Shown here piece by piece: positions 1 to 7,028 of a stretch of DNA of 9,372 nt (positions are counted from its first letter, which is position 1; the number at the start of each line of letters is the position of its first letter). Both the position numbers and the translations under genes were made by a program. Origin of the DNA: Sulfurimonas sp. (GTDB lineage Bacteria; Campylobacterota; Campylobacteria; Campylobacterales; Sulfurimonadaceae); the NCBI GenBank assembly GCA_002733945.2, contig NVXO02000007.1:60577-69948 (forward strand), given 5' to 3'. Under the pieces are notes generated by a model, which was given only the letters and a program-made list of their open reading frames with translations, had not been told where the DNA came from and did not search any database.

Positions 1-51
1 AACTAAATGTCAGAAATATAAGATGATAATCTTCTAAAAAAAAGGTTATCC

Positions 52-318
52 ATGTAAACACTCATCCCTCAAGAACTCTTGAATAAACTTTCAAATCTAT
101 ATAACACTGAAAATACAAAAGACCCAATATGTCATATAAAACTTTTCACTCCTGATAGTAACTGGACTTGGTACATCACCGAAATTTCAAAAATTTCAAA
201 AGAATATGACAACACTTGTTTTGGTCTAGTTTTTGGATATGATGTTAAACTATGCTACCCCTACAAGCATACTAGACACTATTGGATTATTTACTCTTTC
301 ATGTGGTTTTGTAAGTGA
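52..318 (+). pseudogene. DUF2958-like protein, broken at codon 2 and truncated
   Basis: The reading frame from 58 gives TLIPQELLNKLSNLYNTEN, then DPICHIKLFTPDSNWTWYI and CFGLVFGYD. This matches what I recall of DUF2958 proteins: a KLFTPDSNWTWY core followed by an FG-V-G block. The function of that family is unknown; its members are common on plasmids, integrative elements and prophages. The natural start seems to be the ATG at 52-54, preceded by an AAGG ribosome site at 42-45, but codon 2 is TAA (55-57), probably from a Lys AAA codon. A TTG at 79 could restart translation but would lose the conserved N-terminus. Family similarity stops near position 249, and the frame continues into unrelated residues until the stop at 316-318. 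The expected LGYFSL-EL-type continuation is missing. I see an early nonsense codon and a lost C-terminal half, so I call it a pseudogene. The family name is from memory of the motif. Confidence 0.65.
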
Positions 319-598
319 CTTTTCAATAGGTTTCGTATCAACAGCCTTTGCACCTTTTTTAAACTCGATAATTTCAGATGGAATAAATATTGGATGTCCT
401 TTCTCGTTTTTGTCATAATGCACACCCTATAAGCTTTCCATCTTTTATGTAGTAATAAACTGTCTTACGAGTTTTTCCTAAAAATTTTGCAACATCATTA
501 TATGTAGTTAAACTATTTGATTGTTCTATGTGTAGCTGTAAAAGTAGATTCACATTAGCCTCAATTGTATTTATTTTTTCGATTAGCTCTTCAAATAT
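250..598 (-). pseudogene. Helix-turn-helix (excisionase/MerR-like) protein, start codon lost and frameshifted
   Basis: Read on the minus strand from 598, one frame gives a short coiled N-terminus (IFEELIEKINTIEANVNLLL) and then a helix-turn-helix core, TTYNDVAKFLGKTRKTVYYY followed by IKDGKLI, typical of excisionase/MerR-type DNA-binding proteins. This frame ends in a stop just after position 419. The continuation (GVHYDKNEKGHPIFIPSEII, then EFKKG) lies in another frame from about 426 to the TAG at 252-250. Removing one base from the CCC run at 425-427 joins the two without loss into a protein of about 115 residues. A good ribosome site (AAAGGA) sits upstream, but the codon at start position (598-596) is ATA and no ATG, GTG or TTG lies between the upstream in-frame stop and this point. 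Two independent lesions support a dead gene. It converges on, and overlaps, the DUF2958 remnant. Proteins of this type often control excision or copy number of mobile elements; its target is unknown. Confidence 0.68.
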
Positions 599-699
599 GA
601 GTAATCCTTTTCAAATTTTATTTGATTATTAATGAAAGAACCCGTAGAAGAGTATCTATCATTTTTTCATCTTATATATTTGTTAGGTGAGAGTCTTTA

Positions 700-825
700 C
701 GGACACAAAAAATATTCATATTTTTAAGTTCACAAAAGAAAGTGTTTATTTTCTGTATAATTGCATCAATAAATAGTCAAAACAGCTTTCAGTTTCAAAA
801 TATTTAGTGACCGTTTTTGTGTCCG
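700..825. repeat. Perfect 12-bp inverted repeat spanning 126 bp, possible insertion-element ends
   Basis: CGGACACAAAAA at 700-711 is the exact reverse complement of TTTTTGTGTCCG at 814-825. The right copy has internal structure: GTGACCG at 807-813 and GTGTCCG at 819-825 are near-identical 7-mers separated by TTTTT, which resembles the repeated transposase-binding sites in some insertion-sequence ends. The 102 bp between the arms encode nothing recognisable. A MITE or the collapsed ends of an insertion sequence fits the adjacent decayed mobile genes, but I cannot name a family. A stem-loop with so large a loop is unlikely to be a terminator. Confidence 0.45.
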
Positions 826-858
826 ATAAATCATAAAAGGCTCGATAGTGACGGATAT

Positions 859-865
859 AAAGGAG
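859..865 (+). promoter_or_regulatory. Ribosome binding site that fixes the ybgC start
   Basis: AAAGGAG lies 6 nt before the ATG at 872. An in-frame GTG at 848 would add 8 residues but has no comparable ribosome site and would place this motif inside the coding region, so the ATG is preferred. Confidence 0.8.
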
Positions 866-871
866 TTTAGC

Positions 872-1249
872 ATGCAGGTAAGGGTCTACTACGAAGACAC
901 AGACACAGGAGGGGTGGTTTATCACTCTAACTACCTAAACTTTTGTGAGAGGGCTCGTTCTGAGGTGTTTTATGAGAGAGGTTTAACTCCCATACTAGAG
1001 AACGGTCATTTTGTAGCTCGAAGAGTTACTGGTGATTTTTTTGCTAGTGCTAAACTTGGGGATATCTTGGAGATAAAGTCTGAACTGGTAAAACTCAAAG
1101 CGGCTTCGTTTATACTCAAGCAGTATGTTTACAGAGATGAAGTGAAAATATTTGAACTTGAAATAGTTCTTGCTTACATCACTTTTGAGGGAAAACCTCA
1201 AAAGATAGATGCTAAGACAAAAGAGCTTTTACTCAGTCTCTTCAACTAA
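872..1249 (+). CDS. ybgC: YbgC-family acyl-CoA thioesterase
   Basis: This 125-residue protein is a single hot-dog-fold domain of the YbgC/4-hydroxybenzoyl-CoA thioesterase family, which hydrolyses acyl-CoA thioesters in the cytoplasm. The N-terminal signature YYEDTDTGGVVYHSNYL is intact. Tyr7, Asp11 and His18 keep the spacing of the active-site Tyr-Asp-His set described for YbgC (4 and 7 residues apart). The block NFCERARSEVF, also typical of the family, follows directly. Length is normal for a stand-alone YbgC. In many proteobacteria ybgC sits next to tol-pal genes and is linked to phospholipid metabolism; here no tol genes are visible, as is usual for Campylobacterota. Its last 21 bp overlap the 3' end of the convergent gene on the minus strand. 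Family assignment is firm; the physiological substrate is unknown. Confidence 0.92.
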   Translation: MQVRVYYEDTDTGGVVYHSNYLNFCERARSEVFYERGLTPILENGHFVARRVTGDFFASAKLGDILEIKSELVKLKAASFILKQYVYRDEVKIFELEIVLAYITFEGKPQKIDAKTKELLLSLFN

Positions 1250-2584
1250 AAGTTCTTCCTCTTGTATACGAGGCTCTCTAAAGGGTCGTACGTACTTCTT
1301 AAACTTAGAGTGTGAAGGCTGGAGTAGTTCGATATCATAAATCATTTGATTGTCTTGAAGTTTAGTCTTGTAAGTTCTCTCTTCATCGGTAATAAGCGAA
1401 TAAAAATAATCAACACCAATAGTAGTCGTATAATTAATCCAGTCATACACTATGTCATTACCAAGTAGCGCGTTTGTCTCGATGAGAACATTGTTATGTT
1501 CTGTAATAGAGTTTGCTACAACCATGTCTTTTCTATCATTATACTGTGTCATAGAAAGTAGTAGAGGATCGTAGTTGATTTGAGTAGAGAGAACATTTGT
1601 TGCGTTTGTGTCGTAGAGAGTGAGTTGTGACATTATCATAGCACTTTTGATGATAGGCGTGTTTATAAAAAACGAAGCATATACGACTTCCTCTTTCTCT
1701 TTAAGATAATACTCTAGGTTTGTAGTTCTTTTTGAAACAAAGTAACTAATAGCATTTTTCTCTGTCACTTGAACTTCTTCTACTATTTCTTCCTTGTCAC
1801 CTAAAGAAAAAGCACTGATACTATCACCAAAAAATGAGCTGCTACTAGAGTTAGTCTCTAGCACGTCTACCTTAGGGTGTAAAAATTGTTCTTTTTGATA
1901 CAGTGCGAGTTTCTTTCCCGTTGTAGACTTATCAGAAAAAACAACCAAAGGGGAGAGTGCTTCTTTGAGAAGCAAATCACTCTGTTGTATATAATCAATC
2001 GCTCCAAAAGTAAGAAAAACGGATGATGTCTCTACATCATGTTTGTTGATAGTTGGAAAGTAGATATGCATGGTAGGGTCTATCTCGATGATATTATTTG
2101 CCCCTGTCTTTGTAAGGGGTGCTATGATGTACTCAAAACCATCTTCTCTCATTTGTGAGAGAGCGGCTTCTAAATCTTCGATATTTTCACTATCTACCTT
2201 ATAACTCTTGAGCTTAAAAGAGTGGCTTTTTGTCATTAAGTAAGCAAAACTTGCATTTGTTGTAGAAGCAGCGTATTTACCTATCTTTTTATAAGGTAAA
2301 AGCAGTGCTATGTTAAGCTCGTTTGAACTATGAAACGCACCAAGATTTAAGATAGATATTAAGAGAACACGTGCTTCATTTTGATCTTTGTCTTTTAGCT
2401 TACGATTTGCATGTGACAAAAACGAGAAAATCATACCATTGTCTAGCAGTTGTGCTCTACAAGCATTATTGCATTGGTAAGGGTCTAAGTCTTGTACATA
2501 GGTCTTTGGCAGGGGAATGTTTGAGAGTATAAAACTCTGTGCAAAGACCATAACAGGAAGTAGTAAAAATAGCAGTTTTTTCAT
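1229..2584 (-). CDS. Exported protein of unknown function with a possible LpoA/periplasmic-binding-like fold
   Basis: The 451-residue product starts with a clear Sec signal peptide (MKKLLFLLLPVMVFA, likely cut before Gln16). There is no lipobox Cys, so it should be a soluble periplasmic protein. A short CNNAC motif at 38-42 could form a disulfide. From about residue 90 the pattern IALLLPYKKIGKYA, then SKxD-like spacing, an Asp/Glu-rich helix and DGFEYIIAPLTKTG, resembles type I periplasmic-binding folds and the C-terminal domain of LpoA/LppC penicillin-binding-protein activators. This is inference from pattern, not a proven match. The C-terminal third ends in a charged tail (EPRIQEEELLVEETE). 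I chose the ATG at 2584 because it begins directly with the signal peptide; a GTG at 2593 would add only three residues. The gene is divergent from sbcD and tail-to-tail with ybgC, overlapping it by 21 bp. Possible roles include cell-wall synthesis control or solute sensing. Confidence 0.72.
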   Translation of the reverse strand: MKKLLFLLLPVMVFAQSFILSNIPLPKTYVQDLDPYQCNNACRAQLLDNGMIFSFLSHANRKLKDKDQNEARVLLISILNLGAFHSSNELNIALLLPYKKIGKYAASTTNASFAYLMTKSHSFKLKSYKVDSENIEDLEAALSQMREDGFEYIIAPLTKTGANNIIEIDPTMHIYFPTINKHDVETSSVFLTFGAIDYIQQSDLLLKEALSPLVVFSDKSTTGKKLALYQKEQFLHPKVDVLETNSSSSSFFGDSISAFSLGDKEEIVEEVQVTEKNAISYFVSKRTTNLEYYLKEKEEVVYASFFINTPIIKSAMIMSQLTLYDTNATNVLSTQINYDPLLLSMTQYNDRKDMVVANSITEHNNVLIETNALLGNDIVYDWINYTTTIGVDYFYSLITDEERTYKTKLQDNQMIYDIELLQPSHSKFKKYVRPFREPRIQEEELLVEETE

Positions 2585-2611
2585 TAATATCACTTTATTA
2601 TTATTTCGACA

Positions 2612-2617
2612 ATTATA
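2612..2617 (-). promoter_or_regulatory. Candidate -10 box for the exported-protein gene
   Basis: On the minus strand a perfect TATAAT hexamer is found 28 nt upstream of the ATG at 2584. No good TTGACA-like -35 box is seen at the usual distance, which is common in Campylobacterota, where -35 elements are weak and AT-rich tracts replace them. The placement in the divergent 118-bp intergenic region fits a promoter for this gene. Confidence 0.45.
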
Positions 2618-2669
2618 TCTGATTGTATTTAACCTGAGTATAAATAGTTTAATTTAACCACTAATTTGC

Positions 2670-2675
2670 TAATAT
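2670..2675 (+). promoter_or_regulatory. Candidate -10 box for the sbcDC operon
   Basis: TAATAT lies 27 nt before the GTG start of sbcD in the divergent intergenic region. The surrounding DNA is AT-rich and no clear -35 box is seen. An AAGG ribosome site at 2689-2692, rather far (10 nt) from the GTG, would fall within the predicted short leader. This call is weak because TAATAT-like hexamers are frequent in such AT-rich DNA. Confidence 0.3.
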
Positions 2676-2702
2676 ATTCATTATGAACAAGGTTGAAAAC
2701 GA

Positions 2703-3887
2703 GTGAAAATACTACACACATCTGATTGGCATTTAGGTCAAAGTTTTATGGGTAAAAGCCGTTTAGAAGAACATCAAGCATTTTTAACTTGGCTTAGTGA
2801 GATTATTGAAAAAGAAGATATTGATACACTTATCGTAGCAGGTGATATTTTTGATACTGCTACGCCTCCAAACTATGCACTTGAACTCTACTATAACTTT
2901 TTAACTAAACTCTCTCCTACATGTAAAAATATTATTATTACCGCAGGTAACCATGACTCCGTTGCTACACTAAAAGCTCCAAAACAGTTACTTAAGGCTT
3001 TAAACATTCATGTCGTTGCATCTGGTGATGAAAATGAAGATGAGGTTATAAGTATTTACAAGGATGAAGCGTTAGAAGGGATTATCTGTGCGGTTCCATT
3101 TTTACGAGATTATGTCGTACGCCAATCCTTGGGTGGCGAGACTATGCATGATAAAGAGACTTCACTCTCTCATGGGATAAGAGAACATTACGATAGCGTT
3201 TACAATGAAGCACTAGAACTCTCGCAAAACAAAGAGGTACCTATTATCGCTACTGGGCATTTAACGACAGTAGGAAGTAAAACAAGTGAGTCTGAGAGAG
3301 AAATCTACATAGGTGGTACTCTAGACATTGATAGTGATTTTTTTGCTAAACACTTTGACTATGTAGCTTTAGGGCATCTTCATATAAATCAAAAAGTGGG
3401 AAGGGAACACATACGATACTCGGGTTCTCCAATTCCCCTTAGTTTTTCTGAATCTTCATCTCAAAAAAAAGTAAATCTTGTAGAGTTTGAAAATAAAACT
3501 ATAAAAGTTACTGAGTTAGATATACCGCTACATAGACCTCTTTTAGTCCTTCGTGGGAACCTAAACGTAATTCTTAAAGAGTTGGAAAGTGTTAAAGATA
3601 AAAGCACATGGATAGAAGTGCACTTAAACGATGAGAATCCTTTTCATGCAAACCAAGTTATAAGAGACAAAGCAGAAGAGTTAGAACTGGTACTTTTAGC
3701 AGTGAAGATAGATCAAACACAAAAAAGACTGGGTTGCGAAGATTTTGCTGTTATAAGCTTGGATGAACTTAATCCTGTAGACGTGTTTGAGAGATGTATG
3801 GATAAAGATGGTTTAGAAGATGAAGCTTTTGTAAAAGAGCTTGTTGTTAACTTCAAACAAATTCTTAGTGAGGTTCAAAACTCATGA
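2703..3887 (+). CDS. sbcD: SbcD, Mre11-type nuclease subunit of the SbcCD complex
   Basis: This 394-residue protein is the Mre11-like metallophosphoesterase subunit of SbcCD, which cuts hairpins and protein-blocked or double-strand DNA ends using Mn2+ in an ATP-dependent complex with SbcC. The metal-binding motifs appear in order: DWHLG at 8-12, GDIFD at 47-51, GNHDS at 82-86, GHLT at 185-188 and GHLH at 224-227. The remaining C-terminal part matches the SbcD capping region and SbcC-binding tail. Length is typical of the family (about 370-410). The start is the GTG at 2703 because the family begins MKILHTSDWHLG and no in-frame start exists closer upstream. The stop overlaps the sbcC start as ATGA, so the two are translationally coupled in one operon. 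The complex works on chromosomal DNA in the cytoplasm and helps remove palindromes and repair breaks. Confidence 0.96.
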   Translation: MKILHTSDWHLGQSFMGKSRLEEHQAFLTWLSEIIEKEDIDTLIVAGDIFDTATPPNYALELYYNFLTKLSPTCKNIIITAGNHDSVATLKAPKQLLKALNIHVVASGDENEDEVISIYKDEALEGIICAVPFLRDYVVRQSLGGETMHDKETSLSHGIREHYDSVYNEALELSQNKEVPIIATGHLTTVGSKTSESEREIYIGGTLDIDSDFFAKHFDYVALGHLHINQKVGREHIRYSGSPIPLSFSESSSQKKVNLVEFENKTIKVTELDIPLHRPLLVLRGNLNVILKELESVKDKSTWIEVHLNDENPFHANQVIRDKAEELELVLLAVKIDQTQKRLGCEDFAVISLDELNPVDVFERCMDKDGLEDEAFVKELVVNFKQILSEVQNS

Positions 3888-6800
3888 AAATACTTTGTAT
3901 TAAAGCGCTGAATATTAACTCTTTAAAAGGTACTACAGAGATTGACTTTGCAGAACTTACCAAAGATAGTTCTCTTTTTTCCATAACAGGACCAACAGGT
4001 TCTGGAAAAAGTACCATTCTTGACATCATCTCTTGCGCCTTGTACGGTAGAACTTCAAGACTAAAAAATCCAAATGACTTAATGTCAAGAAACTGTGGGG
4101 AAAGCTACTGTGAAGTTGAGTTTGAGATAAGAGGCACAATATATCGTTCTTCATGGACACAAAAAAGAGCACGAAAAAAATATGATGGTACATTTCAAAC
4201 AGCAAAAATGGAGCTTGTGGATTTAACACTGAACAAAATTCTAACTTTAAAATCAAGAGAAGTACCTAAAAAGATAGAAGAACTCTCCGGTTTGGACTTT
4301 GGACGCTTTACTCAGTCTATGTTACTCGCACAAGGTGGCTTTGACGCTTTTTTAAAAGCAGATGAGAAAGAGCGCTCTATACTGCTAGAGAAGATAACGG
4401 GAACTCGGATATATGCAGATGTCTCCATAGCTATATTTGAGAAGCATCGCGCATATGCACACGATATGGATTTGGATCAGAAAGTTTTAGAGTCTATAGA
4501 ACTTTTAGATGATGACACACTTCGAAAAAAGCACCAAGACTTAGCCCACAACATCACTTTAAAAACTAAAACAAGCCAAGAGTTACAAAAACTCACTCTA
4601 TCTCTCACATGGCTAAGAAGACTAGGAGAACTTAGAGAGCAGAGTACAAAGTATGAACTGGCGTTTAGAGAGAGTAAGAGAGAAAAAGAGCAAAGTAGTG
4701 CCAGGTTTGAGAGACTAAGTCTAGCAAACAGAGCACTGAACGTTTCTGCTGTTTTTTCATCTTTCATACAACTAAAAGAGAGTGTTCGTGTTGATATAAA
4801 CGCAGTAGAAAAGTTAAATGAAGAACTCTTAAAACTCCATAGCGAGACACAGAGTAAAGAGATAGAGTATACAACAGTCAAAAAAGAGTTTGAGATAGAG
4901 ACTACTGCGTTTACATTTGGAACTCATAAGCTAAAAGAGGCTAGGGAGAAGCAAACGCAGGAGAGACAAACACAGGCTAGCATACTAAGACAAGTTGACC
5001 TACTTAAACAAAAAGAGAAAAACCTAGAAGTCGCGAGAGATACTTTAGAGTCTAGACTTAAAGAATATGAGTATACGCAAGCACAAGTTGATGCCATGCA
5101 AGAGAGTACTTTTGATGGTGTAAGTGCAGGGGAGAACAGACAAAAAAACTTAGAAGATGTACAAACACTCATCCGAGCAGTACAGGCATATACGAAACTG
5201 AGCAAACGCAGGGATGAAGAGTCTAAAGAGTATGAGAACAACACAGTACTTGTAAACTCACTAGAAGAGACAATGCAAGTCTCCACTGAGAATATCGAGA
5301 CACTTAAAAAACATATCATCACTCTGAGAGAAAAACAAGAAAAAGAACAACTCCTTAAAAAGTATGAAGAGGATAGAAAGAGTCTAGTAGAAGGTGAGGC
5401 TTGTCTTTTGTGTGGTTCAAGAGAACACCCCTATGCAGGTAAAGAGATAGAAGCTCATATAGATAAAACTAAAGAGATGATACTAACAGATGAGCAAGCC
5501 TTAGAGAATAAAGAAAAAGCACTGGGTGCATTAGCATTACGAGTTGGAGTAGGGCAAACAAAGAGAGAGTCATCAAGACTTGAGATGATAAAGTTAGATG
5601 TAGAGATAGAGAGTATAGTTGATACTTTAGAACAATACTCTTATGAACTAGAAAGTGATAGTGAAGTAACGCTTATAGAACAAGAGTTAAAGCTTATCCA
5701 AGAGATAGAACAACTCAAACACCAGAAAATACAAAAAGATAAACTCCTCATAGACTTACATAAATGTGAAGTAGACAAAAAAGAGAATGAAATAAAAGTC
5801 ACTTTACTCTCTAAGGAGATACAAGAAATAGCATTAGAGCTAAAAGAGTTACAAATAAGTTTAACTAACTTCTCTTCAAAACGAGTAGAGATACTTAACG
5901 TAGCAGACTTAGATGTGTACGAGAAAAAGATACGAATGCAGTATAAAGCACTCCAAGAGAGAGAACAGTTATGTAGTACTGCTCTAAATGGTTTAAAAGT
6001 GAAGAGTCGTGAGCGTTTAGCAAATAAAAAGAGTTTAGATATAAAGATAGAAGCAGATGAGAAAAAACTATATGCCTTAAACACTGAACTAGAAGAACTT
6101 TATGCTCAAAATGAGTTTCAAAATGCGACAGAGTTTCAAAATGCGCAACTAGATAAAAGTGAGAGAGATAAGTTGGCTATTCTGTGTAAGGATATACAAG
6201 ACAGATATACCCAAACGCAGACCCTTCAAAACCAAACATTAGAACAACTCCGAGTACATGAGAAAGAGGCCTTGAGTGATAAACCAATAGAAGTCTTAGA
6301 AGTACTACAAGCTCTGCTAGGGCAAAAGCAAGATGCTCTTCAAGAAAGTATAGGAAGTGAGAAAAAAGAGTTAGAAGTAAATGAAGAAAATAGCACGAAA
6401 CATAAGGAACGAATAGTCTCACTAAAAAAGAAAAGAGAGTCTTTTAAAGTATGGGTAAAACTAAACGAACTCGTTGGTTCAGCTGATGGGACGAAGTTTA
6501 AGAAATTTGCACAGGGTATAACCCTAGACCAGCTTATAAACTTAGCCAACCAACACCTAAATATACTAAGCACTCGTTACACACTAGCACGAAATCAAGA
6601 CAAACTCTTAGAACTTGAGATAATAGACGCTTACCAAGGAAATGTAGTCCGCCCTGTGAGTACTCTCTCAGGCGGAGAGAGCTTCATAGTGAGTCTCGCC
6701 CTAGCTCTAGGTCTCTCAGAACTAGCAAGTCAAAAGATAGCTATAGACTCACTCTTTTTAGATGAGGGTTTTGGAACACTTGATGAAGAGAGTTTAGAGA

Positions 6801-6943
6801 CTGCGTTAAATGCTCTAAACCTACTCCAAAGTGGTGGGAAAATGGTTGGAGTTATCTCTCATGTAGAGGCTTTAAAAGAGAGAATACCTCTACAGATAAA
6901 GATTGTTCCTCGTGGGGATGGCACTAGTTTTGTTGAGGTTTGA
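3884..6943 (+). CDS. sbcC: SbcC, Rad50-type ATPase subunit of the SbcCD complex
   Basis: This 1019-residue SMC-like protein powers and shapes the SbcCD nuclease. The N-terminal ATPase half has Walker A GPTGSGKST (36-44) and a Q-loop in MLLAQGGFDAFL (Gln150). A long coiled coil rich in Glu, Lys and Leu runs from about 180 to 500, then the zinc hook CLLC (Cys507 and Cys510) at the coil apex, then the returning coil to about 860. The C-terminal half carries the signature LSGGE (928-932), Walker B ending in Asp960-Glu961, the D-loop GTLD and the switch His993. All catalytic elements are present and length is normal. Two zinc hooks join SbcC molecules through Zn2+. The ATG overlaps the sbcD stop (ATGA), so the genes form one operon. 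The coil contains an in-frame 18-bp repeat, listed separately. Reverse-strand frames in this gene look like chance frames opposite coiled-coil codons and are not annotated. Confidence 0.96.
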   Translation: MKILCIKALNINSLKGTTEIDFAELTKDSSLFSITGPTGSGKSTILDIISCALYGRTSRLKNPNDLMSRNCGESYCEVEFEIRGTIYRSSWTQKRARKKYDGTFQTAKMELVDLTLNKILTLKSREVPKKIEELSGLDFGRFTQSMLLAQGGFDAFLKADEKERSILLEKITGTRIYADVSIAIFEKHRAYAHDMDLDQKVLESIELLDDDTLRKKHQDLAHNITLKTKTSQELQKLTLSLTWLRRLGELREQSTKYELAFRESKREKEQSSARFERLSLANRALNVSAVFSSFIQLKESVRVDINAVEKLNEELLKLHSETQSKEIEYTTVKKEFEIETTAFTFGTHKLKEAREKQTQERQTQASILRQVDLLKQKEKNLEVARDTLESRLKEYEYTQAQVDAMQESTFDGVSAGENRQKNLEDVQTLIRAVQAYTKLSKRRDEESKEYENNTVLVNSLEETMQVSTENIETLKKHIITLREKQEKEQLLKKYEEDRKSLVEGEACLLCGSREHPYAGKEIEAHIDKTKEMILTDEQALENKEKALGALALRVGVGQTKRESSRLEMIKLDVEIESIVDTLEQYSYELESDSEVTLIEQELKLIQEIEQLKHQKIQKDKLLIDLHKCEVDKKENEIKVTLLSKEIQEIALELKELQISLTNFSSKRVEILNVADLDVYEKKIRMQYKALQEREQLCSTALNGLKVKSRERLANKKSLDIKIEADEKKLYALNTELEELYAQNEFQNATEFQNAQLDKSERDKLAILCKDIQDRYTQTQTLQNQTLEQLRVHEKEALSDKPIEVLEVLQALLGQKQDALQESIGSEKKELEVNEENSTKHKERIVSLKKKRESFKVWVKLNELVGSADGTKFKKFAQGITLDQLINLANQHLNILSTRYTLARNQDKLLELEIIDAYQGNVVRPVSTLSGGESFIVSLALALGLSELASQKIAIDSLFLDEGFGTLDEESLETALNALNLLQSGGKMVGVISHVEALKERIPLQIKIVPRGDGTSFVEV
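6113..6148 (+). repeat. In-frame 18-bp tandem duplication inside sbcC
   Basis: GAGTTTCAAAATGCG occurs at 6113-6127 and again at 6131-6145, with period 18, so the encoded hexapeptide EFQNAT (744-749) is followed by EFQNAQ (750-755). It falls in the returning coiled-coil arm, where a six-residue insertion close to a heptad can be tolerated as a stutter. It looks like a recent slippage duplication. Confidence 0.75.
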
Positions 6944-7028
6944 TAGATATATTATATGTGTGGACTATCGTGTTTAAATATAAATCATATTTTAGCTAAA
7001 ATAGCTATTGTAAATTTAAGGACTATCA
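6944..7028 (+). promoter_or_regulatory. Intergenic promoter region of the restriction-modification locus, with palindrome
   Basis: This 85-bp gap separates sbcC from the methylase gene. A perfect 14-bp palindrome ATTTTAGCTAAAAT lies at 6989-7002. It overlaps two TAGCTA hexamers (6993-6998 and 7002-7007). TAAAAT at 6997-7002 could be a -10 box, which would put the palindrome where a repressor could block transcription. The ribosome site AAGGA at 7018-7022 lies 6 nt before the ATG. The 8-mer GGACTATC is present twice, at 6962-6969 and 7020-7027. No GC-rich terminator hairpin is seen after sbcC. The operator idea is inference; the motifs themselves are seen. Confidence 0.45.

Larger units (their letters stand above)
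599..871. other. Non-coding stretch upstream of ybgC
   Basis: No open frame with a ribosome site or recognisable protein similarity is visible on either strand here. The stretch is very AT-rich. It contains the 12-bp inverted repeat listed separately and, at its end, the ribosome site of ybgC. No convincing sigma-70 promoter for ybgC could be picked out, so that gene may be transcribed from a weak promoter inside this AT-rich stretch. Confidence 0.6.

Noticed and set aside
1..51. Tail of an upstream gene or a CRISPR-like repeat at the left edge
   Set aside because: The short frame ending at 37 has no recognisable sequence, and no repeated units with spacers are seen anywhere in the window.
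233..418. Plus-strand frame that looks like a small membrane protein
   Set aside because: It is antisense to the helix-turn-helix remnant, whose minus-strand translation is recognisable, so the hydrophobic look is a by-product.
848..871. GTG at 848 as an upstream start for ybgC
   Set aside because: The ATG at 872 has AAAGGAG 6 nt upstream and gives the usual YbgC N-terminus; the 8-residue extension has no family support.
4026..6573. Several open frames on the minus strand within sbcC
   Set aside because: They are Ser/Phe/Leu-rich translations opposite Glu/Lys-rich coiled-coil codons, without ribosome sites or recognisable domains.
6962..7027. 8-bp direct repeat GGACTATC flanking the methylase promoter as an insertion target duplication
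   Set aside because: Only 8 bp, with no element ends inside the repeat; chance is a sufficient explanation.
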